Positions 9,129 through 17,634 of a stretch of DNA of 64,000 nt are shown here, piece after piece. Location of the stretch: the NCBI RefSeq assembly GCF_041677825.1, contig NZ_JBAYPG010000002.1:138427-202426 (forward strand), written 5' to 3'. This DNA is from Castellaniella sp041677825 (GTDB taxonomy: Bacteria; Pseudomonadota; Gammaproteobacteria; Burkholderiales; Burkholderiaceae_B). Below the pieces are notes generated by a model. The model did no database searches, had not been told where the DNA came from, and was given only the letters and a program-made list of their open reading frames with translations. Numbering within the stretch: the stretch's first letter is position 1; each line of letters opens with the position of its first letter. The position numbers and the translations under genes were made by a program.

Positions 9129-10355
9129 TCAATCTCCGTTCTGTGGCGGCAGCGTCAACTGCTCGACCGGGATCACCCCCAGCAATTGCGGTACGCCCGC
9201 CTGAACGGTACGGCCTGCGAACCAGTCGGAACGCTCCTGCGGCTGCAGCCTGAAATGGTACATGACCTGCTGCGCCTGGTGATCGGCTGGCCGTATCGTC
9301 TGCGGCCCCTTGGGTGAATCGAATGTCAGGCCTTCGAACGCGGCAATCAGGTCTTCAGCGTCTGACGAGCCGGCGGACTTCTCGAGGGCCGCAACGATGG
9401 CCATACCCTGGGAAAATCCCTGCGCAGTGAAGTAATCCGGCGGCGTCCCGTACAGCCGCTGATGATCACGCACAAAATCATCGTTGACCGGATTGTCGGG
9501 CAACTCGTAGTAGTAATAGGTGGCGCCTTCCATGCCATCGAACGGTGCGTACGTGGTCAGAATGGGCATCATGTCGCCGGGCGCCGCCAGACGAATGCCC
9601 AGCCGTTCGGGATGCAGATCGTTGATGCGCCCGATCGGGTTGCTCGAGCCCGCCCACATCGAGAAAATCAGCTTGCCCCCCGGGCACTCGCCCGCCTGGC
9701 CCAGCGCATCGAACAGGCGCTGGGCCGCCGCGGTGAAGTCTGTCGTGTCGAATGGCAGGTATTCTTCGTGCACGACCTGCGCCCCGCGCGCCTGGGCCCC
9801 CTGCCTGTAGACAGCCACGCTGTCGCGCCCGAACACGTAATCCTGGGCTATGGTGGCCACACAGGTGCCCGGCCCTGTCGATGCAATGGCATTGGCCGTG
9901 GCGTAGATGGATGAACTCTGGCCCACACGGACCACGTGACGGTTCCAGTCTTTTCCGGTAATCGAATCGGCAACGCCCTCGGGCATGATGACGCGCCCAT
10001 ATTCTTCGGCCAGCGGCATGACCGCAACGGCCACCCCGGAGGACATGGGCCCGACGACCAGATCGACCCCGTCTTCGGCGTAGGCTTCTTCGACCAGGGC
10101 CCGGCCGCGGTTCGGATCCATCTGATCATCCTTCAGGGTCAGCGCTATGGGCCGGCCCGCCACCTGCATGCGGCCCCCAGTGGCGTACTGCAGGCCCATT
10201 TCGAGGCCGCGCTGCAACTGCTCGCCATAGGCCGTGAAGGCACCGCTCATGCTCGTGATGTGGGCAATACGTATGGGTTCGGCGGCATGCGCCGGCGCAA
10301 GTCCGCCCAGAAGGGTGAGCGCCAGCGCGAAGCCAAGCGCGGGTTGAGTCTGCAT
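9129..10355 (-). CDS. Periplasmic substrate-binding protein of the Liv-type importer
   Basis: A 408-residue periplasmic binding protein of the Leu/Ile/Val-binding type I fold. A clear Sec signal peptide (ALGFALALTLLGGLAPAHA) precedes the mature start near EPIRIAHITSMSGAFTAYG. ATG 10355 is chosen because GGAG lies 7-8 bases upstream; the frame stays open further upstream without a signal-like sequence. It is the first gene of the importer operon, 4 bases before the ATPase gene. A ligand cannot be named; the mature protein contains an unusual YYYYELPDNP segment in the C-lobe. Confidence 0.9.
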   Translation of the reverse strand: MQTQPALGFALALTLLGGLAPAHAAEPIRIAHITSMSGAFTAYGEQLQRGLEMGLQYATGGRMQVAGRPIALTLKDDQMDPNRGRALVEEAYAEDGVDLVVGPMSSGVAVAVMPLAEEYGRVIMPEGVADSITGKDWNRHVVRVGQSSSIYATANAIASTGPGTCVATIAQDYVFGRDSVAVYRQGAQARGAQVVHEEYLPFDTTDFTAAAQRLFDALGQAGECPGGKLIFSMWAGSSNPIGRINDLHPERLGIRLAAPGDMMPILTTYAPFDGMEGATYYYYELPDNPVNDDFVRDHQRLYGTPPDYFTAQGFSQGMAIVAALEKSAGSSDAEDLIAAFEGLTFDSPKGPQTIRPADHQAQQVMYHFRLQPQERSDWFAGRTVQAGVPQLLGVIPVEQLTLPPQNGD

Positions 10356-10442
10356 GACAACTCCACAACAATGGGAAAACCCCCATTTTAGGAAAAAAAC
10401 TGCGCGCACCATGGATTACCCGTCTTGCCAGCAGCGGCAGAT

Positions 10443-11231
10443 TCAGCTCAGGAACGCAACCATCTGCTGACTGGACACCTGCCGATCCAGCCCGGTATGA
10501 CAGAACAACGTGCGCGGCACCCGTGCCCGCGCGATCTGCTCACAATACAAGCGATACAGGGCCTGAATGTGATCGACCGTCATTTCGGCCTTGCGCGCAT
10601 GAACCACCGCTGCCGGGGACATCGCCACGACCAGCCGCGCGGGGCGCGGCGTCACAGCGCTCCAGAAGCCATAACCGGCCACCCGTGCCATGGGCCGAGC
10701 GGGATCGCGCAGGTGATGCGCGAAGTAATCGTAGAAATAGCGATCCAGAACCAGGGGAGAACCAGGCCCGAACAGCCCCCTGGACAGCGAAAACGTCAGC
10801 CAGGCCAGTGGCAGGATCAACCAGAGCAGGCGCTCTTCGAGATCATTGCGATCGGTGCCCTTGCGCACGTGGAACAACACCCGCCGAAAATAGCGCTTGA
10901 AGCGCTTGAACCGGTAATGCCGTCCCAGCGGACTAGCCAGCGCGGCATCGATGAGCGTCGTCTTGCCGCTGCCATCGGGCCCGACCACGGCCACAGTGTT
11001 CCGGGCCGTCCAGTTCCAGCCCGACTCGGGCCGCCCCGATTTGCCCGCTGCACGCGAAGGCCCTGACAAAAGGCCCGACAAGGATCTTGACACGGGCGCC
11101 GACAAAGGCGCCGATCCGTCGGTAGAAAGGTACTCGACGTGCCAGCGACCTTGTTCATGGTGCAGAATGAAACTGACCCCCGCCTGCTGGCACGCCTGGA
11201 ATACAGCCCACAAAGCCTCATCGAACGCCAC
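10443..11231 (-). CDS. P-loop nucleoside-kinase-like protein
   Basis: A 262-residue protein with Walker A GPDGSGKTT around residue 84 and a DRYFYDYF motif near residue 165, as in the thymidylate kinase superfamily. The 80 residues before the P-loop are poorly conserved in character and may be a separate small domain. The start is GTG 11231, with GGGAG 9-13 bases upstream. It lies upstream of the Liv-type operon on the same strand, 87 bases away, and diverges from a lipoprotein gene. Its substrate is unknown; similar proteins occur in polysaccharide and lipopolysaccharide loci, but nothing nearby supports that role. Confidence 0.75.
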   Translation of the reverse strand: MAFDEALWAVFQACQQAGVSFILHHEQGRWHVEYLSTDGSAPLSAPVSRSLSGLLSGPSRAAGKSGRPESGWNWTARNTVAVVGPDGSGKTTLIDAALASPLGRHYRFKRFKRYFRRVLFHVRKGTDRNDLEERLLWLILPLAWLTFSLSRGLFGPGSPLVLDRYFYDYFAHHLRDPARPMARVAGYGFWSAVTPRPARLVVAMSPAAVVHARKAEMTVDHIQALYRLYCEQIARARVPRTLFCHTGLDRQVSSQQMVAFLS

Positions 11232-11312
11232 GGATCCAGTCTCCCAATCATTGCCGGCCAGATGGCCGCCCTGCGCCTGCCACAGTCGGTACTTGTGGTG
11301 TCTAATAGCGGG

Positions 11313-11825
11313 ATGAAACGATTGTGCCTGATGATCTGCACGCTGTTGTCAGCCCTGACGCTGGCCGCCTGCGCCAACCTGACGGACATCCCGCCCGGCA
11401 CCCCCCTGGCCCAGGTGGTGGCCCGGTTCGGCCCGCCCACCCTGCAGTGTACCGGCCGCGGCGGCGAGCCACGGGTAGTCTGGTCCCAGCAACCCTTCGG
11501 GCAATATGCCTGGGGCGCCACGCTGGACGCCCAGGGCAATGTACAGCGCATCGAACCGCTGCTGACCGACCGGCATTTCAGCCAGCTGGACGACGGCCAA
11601 TGGACCCAGGCACAGGTGCGCTGCGAATTCGGTCCGCCCGCCATCGTCGATACGGTCGGGCTGCCATCGAACCGCCAACTGGTATATAGCTATCGCTACC
11701 GGCAGGATCACGTCTGGAACTCACTCATGTTCGTCTTCTTCGACCATGACGGCACCTGGGTCACACGCCACCATCCCGGGCCGGATCCCCTCTATGAGCC
11801 CAGGGAGCATTTCCTTGCATTCTGA
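11313..11825 (+). CDS. Small predicted lipoprotein
   Basis: A 170-residue protein with a lipoprotein signal peptide: MKRLCLMICTLLSALTLAAC, where LAAC is the lipobox. The mature part has a short repeated theme (VARFGPPTLQCTG and RCEFGPPAIVDTV), which suggests two SmpA/OmlA-like beta folds; that is an inference from pattern only. ATG 11313 is chosen because it begins the signal peptide. It is separated by 9 bases from the following membrane-protein gene and is probably cotranscribed with it. The function is unknown. Confidence 0.8.
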   Translation: MKRLCLMICTLLSALTLAACANLTDIPPGTPLAQVVARFGPPTLQCTGRGGEPRVVWSQQPFGQYAWGATLDAQGNVQRIEPLLTDRHFSQLDDGQWTQAQVRCEFGPPAIVDTVGLPSNRQLVYSYRYRQDHVWNSLMFVFFDHDGTWVTRHHPGPDPLYEPREHFLAF

Positions 11826-11834
11826 GAGCAGTGC

Positions 11835-13064
11835 ATGTTGAACGCATTGTGGCTGGGGTTTTTCATGGTGGCCGCTGTTGCCGCCGGCGTCCAGTGGCTC
11901 GCCCTGGGCGATGCCGATGTGTTCGCGCGCCTGATCGCCAGCCTGTTCAGCATGGCCGAACTCTCGGTACAGCTGATGCTGCTGCTGTTCGGCACGCTCA
12001 CACTCTGGATGGGCTTTTTGCGGATCGCCGAAGACGCGGGCCTGATCCGTATCCTCGCGCGCCTGCTGGGCCCCCTGTTCACGCGCCTGATGCCCGAAGT
12101 ACCCGCAGGCCACCCGGCTCTGGGGCTGATCACCCTGAATTACGCCGCCAATGCACTGGGGCTGGACAACGCCGCAACCCCCATCGGCCTGCGCGCCATG
12201 CGGGCCCTGCAAACCCTGAATCCGCACCCGGAGAGCGCCACCAACGCGCAGATCCTGTTCCTGGTCCTGAACGCCTCTTCCCTGACCCTGTTGCCGGTGA
12301 CGATTTTCATGTATCGGGTGCAACAGGGGGCGGCCGATCCAACGCTGGTCTTCTTGCCTATCCTGCTGGCGACATCGGCTTCGACCCTGGCAGGGCTGAT
12401 TTCGGTTGCCCTGGTGCAGCGCCTGCGCCTGATCGACCCTGTGGTGCTGGCGTGGCTGGGCGGTACGGCATTGGTGCTGGGCAGCTTCATGGCGCTGCTG
12501 GCGAGCCTTGGCGCCACCGCCGTGGCAGCCCTGTCGTCCTTGCTGGGCAATCTGGTGCTGTTCGGGCTGCTGGTGGTTTTCCTGCTGGCTGGCCTGTGGC
12601 GTCGTATCCCGGTCTACGAAAGCTTCATTGCCGGTGCCCGTGAAGGCTTCGATGTCTGCAAGGACCTGCTCCCCTATCTGGTTGCCATGCTGTGCGCCGT
12701 GGGCGTATTGCGGGCTTCAGGGGCGCTGGATGGCATGCTCGATGCCATCCGCTGGCTGACCCAGATGGCCGGGCTCGATACCCGCTTTGTCGATGCCCTG
12801 CCCACCGCCCTGGTCAAGCCCTTCTCGGGCAGTGCTGCACGGGCCATGATGATCGAAACCATGCAGCACTTCGGGCCTGACAGTTTCCCCGCGCTGCTGT
12901 CGGCCACCATCCAGGGCAGCACGGAGACCACGTTCTACGTGCTCGCCGTGTACTTCGGGGCGGTCGGCGTCCAGCGGGTCCGCCATGCCGTGGGCTGCGC
13001 ATTGCTGGCCGATCTGGCAGGCGTGCTGGCGGCCATCGGCGTCTGCTATTGGTTCTTTGGCTGA
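11835..13064 (+). CDS. Fused SpmA/SpmB-like membrane protein (nucleoside recognition domains)
   Basis: A 409-residue multi-pass membrane protein in which a SpmA-like half (with NYAANALGLDNAATPIGLRA) is fused to a SpmB-like half (with YLVAMLCAVGVLRASGALD and ALVKPFSGSAARAMMIETM). In Bacillus the two halves are separate spore-maturation proteins; fused forms occur in non-sporulating proteobacteria, where the role is unknown. The gene follows the lipoprotein gene closely. Its 3' end runs into a 9-bp tandem repeat that carries repeated in-frame stop codons. Confidence 0.88.
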   Translation: MLNALWLGFFMVAAVAAGVQWLALGDADVFARLIASLFSMAELSVQLMLLLFGTLTLWMGFLRIAEDAGLIRILARLLGPLFTRLMPEVPAGHPALGLITLNYAANALGLDNAATPIGLRAMRALQTLNPHPESATNAQILFLVLNASSLTLLPVTIFMYRVQQGAADPTLVFLPILLATSASTLAGLISVALVQRLRLIDPVVLAWLGGTALVLGSFMALLASLGATAVAALSSLLGNLVLFGLLVVFLLAGLWRRIPVYESFIAGAREGFDVCKDLLPYLVAMLCAVGVLRASGALDGMLDAIRWLTQMAGLDTRFVDALPTALVKPFSGSAARAMMIETMQHFGPDSFPALLSATIQGSTETTFYVLAVYFGAVGVQRVRHAVGCALLADLAGVLAAIGVCYWFFG

Positions 13065-13123
13065 TTTGGCTGATTTCGCTGATTTGGCTGATTTCGCTGA
13101 TTTCGCTGATTTCGCTGATTTGG
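13061..13123 (+). repeat. Seven tandem copies of a 9-bp unit
   Basis: Seven perfect-length copies of CTGATTT(C/G)G, starting inside the last sense codon of the SpmA/B-like gene. The unit equals three codons and each copy carries a TGA in the gene's frame, so changes in copy number would not alter the protein. The copies differ only at the eighth base. Confidence 0.9.
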
Positions 13124-13157
13124 CTGCTTGGCAGGCCCCGACACGAAGCCCCCGGGT

Positions 13158-13213
13158 GCTTTCCGGGGAACGCTTTCAGGGGGACGCTTTCCCGGGAGCG
13201 CTTTCCTGGTGAG
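13158..13213 (+). repeat. Four tandem copies of a 14-bp unit
   Basis: Four degenerate copies of a 14-bp unit beginning GCTTTC at 13158, 13172, 13186 and 13200, each followed by a G- and C-rich tail such as CGGGGAAC or CCCGGGAGC. It lies 35 bases after the 9-bp repeat in the same convergent intergenic space before the lpxH end. Confidence 0.75.
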
Positions 13214-13242
13214 ACTCCGGCGGTGGTACGGCAACCCCCTGA

Positions 13243-14025
13243 TCAGGCGCCCTCGAGCCCGGTGCTGGCATGGAGGGTCAGACCGCCCCCATCGATCGTG
13301 ATCCAGCCGCCGCGCGACGGACCGGGTGGTTCGTGCATCCAGTCGGGCAGGACATGCCGCTGCGCGGGCTGGCCGTCGAGCTCGAACCGGTGCACGGCAG
13401 GCCGGTGCGTATGCCCGTGCACCAGCGTGGTGCAGCCCGCAATGCGCAGTGCTGCGCTCACCGCCCGGGGATTGACGTCCATGATCTGCATGGTTTTCGC
13501 ACGCTGCGCCCTCTGGCTGCGCTGCCTGGCCTGCCGTGCAGCGGCGCGCCGCCAGGCCAGCGGCAGTTTCAGGAACAGGCGCTGAACCCAGGCCTGGCGC
13601 ACAATACGCCTGAAGCGTTGATAGCCGACATCATCGACGCAATATTCATCCCCGTGAGCCAGCAGCAACGGGCCTGCATCGGTCTGCAGGCGCAGTGGCG
13701 CCGCCAGCAGATGTGCCCCCAGATAGCTGGCCAGCGCAGGCCCCATCAGAAAATCGCGGTTCCCGTGCATGAGGTAGAGCGGCACGGCCGCAGCGGCCTG
13801 GCGCAGGGCCTGCACGGCCGCCTGCAACCAGGCCGGCGGGTACCGCAGGGCGTCATCGTCGCCGATCCAGGCATCGAAAAGGTCGCCACACAGGATCAGC
13901 GCATCGGCCTGCCCGCTGGCAGCCTGGAGAAACCGGCTGAACGCGCGGGCAGTCTGCGGACCGTGCTCACCCAGATGGACGTCGGCGGCCAGCCAGATCG
14001 TGCCCGGCAGAACGAGCGTGTTCAA
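13243..14025 (-). CDS. lpxH: UDP-2,3-diacylglucosamine diphosphatase
   Basis: A 260-residue calcineurin-like metallophosphoesterase of the LpxH family, which cleaves UDP-2,3-diacylglucosamine to lipid X in lipid A synthesis at the inner membrane. The metal-binding motifs are all visible: DVHLG near the N-terminus, GDLFDAWIGDD, HGNRDFL, HGDEYC and GHTHRP. The frame allows only a TTG start at 14025, immediately after the stop of the upstream cyclophilin gene, so translation is probably coupled. It converges on the spm-like gene across the tandem repeats. Confidence 0.94.
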   Translation of the reverse strand: MNTLVLPGTIWLAADVHLGEHGPQTARAFSRFLQAASGQADALILCGDLFDAWIGDDDALRYPPAWLQAAVQALRQAAAAVPLYLMHGNRDFLMGPALASYLGAHLLAAPLRLQTDAGPLLLAHGDEYCVDDVGYQRFRRIVRQAWVQRLFLKLPLAWRRAAARQARQRSQRAQRAKTMQIMDVNPRAVSAALRIAGCTTLVHGHTHRPAVHRFELDGQPAQRHVLPDWMHEPPGPSRGGWITIDGGGLTLHASTGLEGA

Positions 14026-14676
14026 TCAGTCGATGAGGGTGGCGCTTTCTATGATGACGTCATCGACCGGGACGTCTTGATGAAAGCCCTTGTTGCCGGT
14101 CTTGACCTTCTTGATGTCATCGACGACCTCGGTGCCCTCGATGACCCGCCCGAATACGGCATACCCCCAGCCGTTCGAGGTGGGCGCCGAGAAATTGAGG
14201 AAGTCGTTGCTGGCCACGTTGATGAAGAACTGGGCCGTGGCCGAGTGCGGGTCGGACGTGCGCGCCATGGCCAGGGTGTAGGGTTCGTTCTTCAGGCCAT
14301 TGTCGGCCTCGTTCTTGATCGCGGCATGGGTTTCTTTCTGCTTCAGGCCTGGCTCGAAGCCCCCGCCCTGGATCATGAAATTGTCGATGACTCGATGGAA
14401 GACCGTGCCATCGTAAAAACCTTCTTTGACGTAGGTGAGAAAGTTTTCGACCGTGGCCGGTGCCTTTTCGGCATCCAGTTCGATGAGAAGAGTGCCTTTG
14501 TTCGTGGCCAGCTGGACCTTGGGTGAGCTCATGAGGTGATCTTTCGTAGAAGTAGTGGAATCGGCTGCGGCCACTGGCCCACCGGCCAGCATGAAGACGC
14601 AGGCGAGGCTGCAGAAACGCACCGACAGCGGGGTGCGCATGAAAGTATTGCGTAGTGAAGGAAGGGGTTTCATCAT
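14026..14676 (-). CDS. Periplasmic cyclophilin-type peptidyl-prolyl isomerase
   Basis: A 216-residue cyclophilin that catalyses proline cis-trans isomerisation during protein folding. The catalytic core is recognisable in FHRVIDNFMIQGG, AMARTSDPHSATAQFFINV and WGYAVFGRV. A signal peptide (residues about 14-38, ending GGPVAAA) directs it to the periplasm. After the signal peptide the sequence restarts as MSSPKVQLATNKG, which resembles the start of a cytoplasmic PpiB. An internal start at 14532 lacks an upstream Shine-Dalgarno sequence, so one exported product is more likely than two. It is followed directly by lpxH. Confidence 0.9.
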   Translation of the reverse strand: MMKPLPSLRNTFMRTPLSVRFCSLACVFMLAGGPVAAADSTTSTKDHLMSSPKVQLATNKGTLLIELDAEKAPATVENFLTYVKEGFYDGTVFHRVIDNFMIQGGGFEPGLKQKETHAAIKNEADNGLKNEPYTLAMARTSDPHSATAQFFINVASNDFLNFSAPTSNGWGYAVFGRVIEGTEVVDDIKKVKTGNKGFHQDVPVDDVIIESATLID

Positions 14677-14687
14677 GGCGAAGGGTG

Positions 14688-15365
14688 TCAGGATCCTGGA
14701 GCGTGCCGGGCTGCCCGGCCATCTGCGGCGCGCGCCCGGGCAAATGCGTCCTGGGCCAGCTGCATCTGTACATGACCGAGGTTCTCGAGCGCCGGCGCGA
14801 AGTCTGGATCGGACACCAACGCCATGTCCAGAGCCTCGCGAGCACGCAGCAGGGCCCCTTCGCGTACGTACTCGATGGCCAGCGCATTCCAGGGTTCGGG
14901 CAGTTCGGGGTAGTCGATGGTCATTTGCTGCCAGATGTCCTGCGCCTGCTGATGCTGCCCAAGCGCCGCCAGTGCACGGCCCTGCTGGTAGCGCAACTGG
15001 ACATCGGTGCCGATCGCCTGTTGCCGGTCGAGCCCCTGGCGACGCAACTGGATGAGCTCGAGGGCCTCGCCGGCCTGGCCCTGATCGATGAGGCGGGCCA
15101 CATGGGCCGAGAACTGCGCGGCCGACAGGGGTACCGACGTATCGGTGGCTGGCGCCGCACGCTGGAGCAGGCGCGCCAGACCCTGCCAGCCGCCGTCGGG
15201 CGGCTGCACCGGCGTGAACGCGCCAGTCTGCGGATCATAGTTGAGCCCCCCCACCGGACCATCGGGGGGTGCCACCGTACCCTGGGCGAACAGCACCGAA
15301 GTCGGCGCCAGGCAGGCACAGCAGACCAACGCAAGAATATGGGAACGTATCACTGTAGGACGCAC
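14688..15365 (-). CDS. Exported TPR-repeat protein of unknown function
   Basis: A 225-residue protein with a Sec signal peptide (HILALVCCACLAPTSVLFA) and at least two tetratricopeptide-like repeats in the C-terminal half, such as YQQGRALAALGQHQQAQDIW and PWNALAIEYVREGALLRARE. TPRs usually mediate protein-protein contacts. The start is GTG 15365, with a second in-frame GTG at 15353; no convincing ribosome-binding site decides between them. It lies 11 bases upstream of the cyclophilin gene on the same strand, so tpr-ppi-lpxH probably form one transcript, divergent from cysS. Confidence 0.78.
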   Translation of the reverse strand: MRPTVIRSHILALVCCACLAPTSVLFAQGTVAPPDGPVGGLNYDPQTGAFTPVQPPDGGWQGLARLLQRAAPATDTSVPLSAAQFSAHVARLIDQGQAGEALELIQLRRQGLDRQQAIGTDVQLRYQQGRALAALGQHQQAQDIWQQMTIDYPELPEPWNALAIEYVREGALLRAREALDMALVSDPDFAPALENLGHVQMQLAQDAFARARAADGRAARHAPGS

Positions 15366-15378
15366 CTGAAGAGAAAGG

Positions 15379-15408
15379 TTCTGGACCCCGAGGGCATGAC
15401 GGTATACT
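15379..15408 (+). promoter_or_regulatory. Candidate sigma-70 promoter of cysS
   Basis: A good -10 box, TATACT at 15403-15408, is preceded 18 bases upstream by a weak -35 match, TTCTGG at 15379-15384. It lies in the divergent gap between the TPR gene and cysS, about 60 bases before the cysS start. Confidence 0.35.
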
Positions 15409-15470
15409 AATCAGTTCATTTTACATCGCTGGGCACGGCCCGTGCCGTCGATGCCCGCTGCGCCTCTGCC

Positions 15471-16910
15471 ATGCTGCAAATATACGATACCCTGACCCGC
15501 CGCAAGAACCCGTTCCAGACCGCACAGCCCGGGGTGGTGCGCATGTACGTATGCGGCATGACGGTATATGACTTCTGCCATCTCGGCCATGCACGCATGC
15601 TGGTGGCCTTCGATGTCGTGCAGCGCTGGCTGCGGGCCTCGGGATGGCAGGTACAGTATGTGCGCAACATCACCGACATCGATGACAAGATCATCCGCCG
15701 CGCCGTCGAGCGCAACATCCCCATCCGCCAGCTCACCGCATTCTTCATCGACGCCATGCACGCCGACGAACGGGCGTTGGGCGTGCAGGCACCCGATGCC
15801 GAGCCCCGCGCCACCGAGCACGTCACGGGCATGCTCGCGCTGATCGCCCGTCTCGAAGAACGGGGCCTGGCCTACCACGGAAGCGAGGGCGACATGAATT
15901 TCGCGGTACGCAAATTTCCGGGCTATGGCAAGCTCTCGGGCAAATCGCTGGATGACCTGCGCGCTGGTGAACGGGTCGCCGTCTCGGCAGGCAAGCAGGA
16001 TCCCCTCGACTTCGCCCTCTGGAAGGCAGCCAAACCCGATGAGCCCGCCGATGCCCAGTTCGACTCACCGTACGGCCGGGGCCGCCCGGGCTGGCACATC
16101 GAATGCTCTGCCATGAGCCATGCCCTGCTGGGCATGCCGCTCGATATTCATGGGGGCGGGCCAGATCTCAAGTTCCCCCATCACGAAAACGAAATCGCCC
16201 AGAGTGAAGGCGCCTGGGGTGGCACGCTGGCAGGCACGTGGATGCATTGCGGGCCCATGATGGTGGACACCGAGAAAATGTCCAAGTCTCTCGGCAATTT
16301 TCAGCGCATACGCGATACGCTGGCGCTGGATGCCGAAGATACCCGCGCGGATTACACGGTAAACCCCCGCGAAGCCGAAATGCTGCGCTTCTTTCTGCTG
16401 CGCAGCCATTATCGCAGCGAGCTGAACTACACACCGGCCAACCTGCTCGATGCGCAGCGCGCACTCGACCGGCTCTATCAGGCGCTGCGCAATGTGCCGC
16501 CGGCCGCCGTTCAGATCAACTGGAATGAACCCGCTGCGCAGCGTTTCCATCAGGCGATGGACGATGACTTCAACACACCCGAAGCCATCGCCGTACTGTT
16601 CGATCTCGCCGCCTGCGCCAATCGCGACACAGACGCACAGGCCAGCGGCCTGTTGCGCGCACTGGGGCAGGCACTGGGCCTCCTGCACACCGACCCGCAG
16701 GTCTATCTGCAGTCGCCCAGCCGCTTTCTTGCCGATGGCCATGCGTCATCCGGCCTGTCGAACGCAGCCATCGAAGCGCTGGTGGCCGAACGCAGTCTGG
16801 CCAAGGCCGCCCGCGACTACGCGCGCGCGGATGCGCTGCGGGCCGAACTGCAGGCCGGCGGGGTCGAGCTCGCCGACGGCCCTGAAGGCACCCGCTGGCG
16901 GAGGGCATGA
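15471..16910 (+). CDS. cysS: Cysteinyl-tRNA synthetase
   Basis: A 479-residue class I aminoacyl-tRNA synthetase that charges tRNA-Cys. It shows the ATP-binding HIGH-type motif as HLGHAR, the zinc-site cysteine in YVCGMTVYD, GWHIECSAMS, and the signature KMSKSLGN. Length and domain order are typical. The next gene starts inside its stop codon region (ATGATGA overlap), so the two are cotranscribed. Confidence 0.97.
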   Translation: MLQIYDTLTRRKNPFQTAQPGVVRMYVCGMTVYDFCHLGHARMLVAFDVVQRWLRASGWQVQYVRNITDIDDKIIRRAVERNIPIRQLTAFFIDAMHADERALGVQAPDAEPRATEHVTGMLALIARLEERGLAYHGSEGDMNFAVRKFPGYGKLSGKSLDDLRAGERVAVSAGKQDPLDFALWKAAKPDEPADAQFDSPYGRGRPGWHIECSAMSHALLGMPLDIHGGGPDLKFPHHENEIAQSEGAWGGTLAGTWMHCGPMMVDTEKMSKSLGNFQRIRDTLALDAEDTRADYTVNPREAEMLRFFLLRSHYRSELNYTPANLLDAQRALDRLYQALRNVPPAAVQINWNEPAAQRFHQAMDDDFNTPEAIAVLFDLAACANRDTDAQASGLLRALGQALGLLHTDPQVYLQSPSRFLADGHASSGLSNAAIEALVAERSLAKAARDYARADALRAELQAGGVELADGPEGTRWRRA

Positions 16911-17557
16911 TGGATACCAGCTCGCGCTCCTTGCAGTCTGCTGCGTACTGGCTGGATGCCTGCGAGCAGTTGATGCAGCGGGATCGCATCCTGCGCAAGC
17001 TCATCCCCTTGTACGAGGGCGAGACCCTGCACCTTCAGGCCTGTCCATTTCGCACCCTGGCGCGCGTGCTGATCGGCCAGCAGGCTTCTCTTGCACTGGC
17101 TCGCAGCCTGTGGAGCAGCCTGCTGCAAGCGTGCAACAACACGCTGCAACCCACTTGCATCCTCGAGCGCACCGAAAATGAACTGCATGCGCTGGGCCTG
17201 TCCAGGCGCAAGACACAGTATCTGCAAGATGCGGCACAGTTCTTTTCACATGCATCGCGGCTCGATCCCGCCTGGTGGCGCGCGCTCGATGATGGCGCCG
17301 TGGTCCAACAGCTGTGCACGATACGCGGGGTGGGTCGTCGGTCGGCAGACCTGTTCCTCATCTTCCACATGGGCCGGCCGGATATCCTGGCGGTAGAGGA
17401 CACCGCCCTGCTCAAGGCCATTTCCACCCATTATTTCAGCGGCGAACCGGTATCGCGCTTCGAAGCCCGTGAAGTGGCCCAGGCCTGGGCTCCCTGGCGC
17501 ACAGTAGCCAGCTGGTACCTGTGGCGCAGTGCCGACGCGGGCGCAGTCGAATACTGA
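16907..17557 (+). CDS. HhH-GPD DNA-3-methyladenine glycosylase
   Basis: A 216-residue base-excision-repair glycosylase of the AlkA/MpgII helix-hairpin-helix superfamily. The hairpin and following glycine/proline-rich loop are at about residues 136-160 (LCTIRGVGRRSADLFLIF), and the catalytic aspartate is in AVED, about residue 165. It removes alkylated purines such as 3-methyladenine; the exact specificity is not visible. Its start overlaps the cysS stop, an arrangement seen in Bordetella and relatives. A gap of 77 bases containing two copies of TCTCCGAATA 37 bases apart separates it from accA. Confidence 0.88.
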   Translation: MMDTSSRSLQSAAYWLDACEQLMQRDRILRKLIPLYEGETLHLQACPFRTLARVLIGQQASLALARSLWSSLLQACNNTLQPTCILERTENELHALGLSRRKTQYLQDAAQFFSHASRLDPAWWRALDDGAVVQQLCTIRGVGRRSADLFLIFHMGRPDILAVEDTALLKAISTHYFSGEPVSRFEAREVAQAWAPWRTVASWYLWRSADAGAVEY

Positions 17558-17634
17558 GCGCTCTCCGAATAACCGGGCGTTCCCTGACTACCCCACGTTC
17601 TCCGAATACCCCATTCTCCTGATATCCTGAACCC

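Noticed and set aside
13049..13585. Plus-strand frame of 178 codons starting in the 9-bp repeat (LIWLISL-type repeats)
   Set aside because: The repeat gives an apparent hydrophobic repeat protein, but the rest is antisense to lpxH.
14532..14676. Separate short start for a cytoplasmic cyclophilin at 14532
   Set aside because: The bases before the internal ATG read AAAGATCACCTC, which is not a ribosome-binding site; one exported product is simpler.
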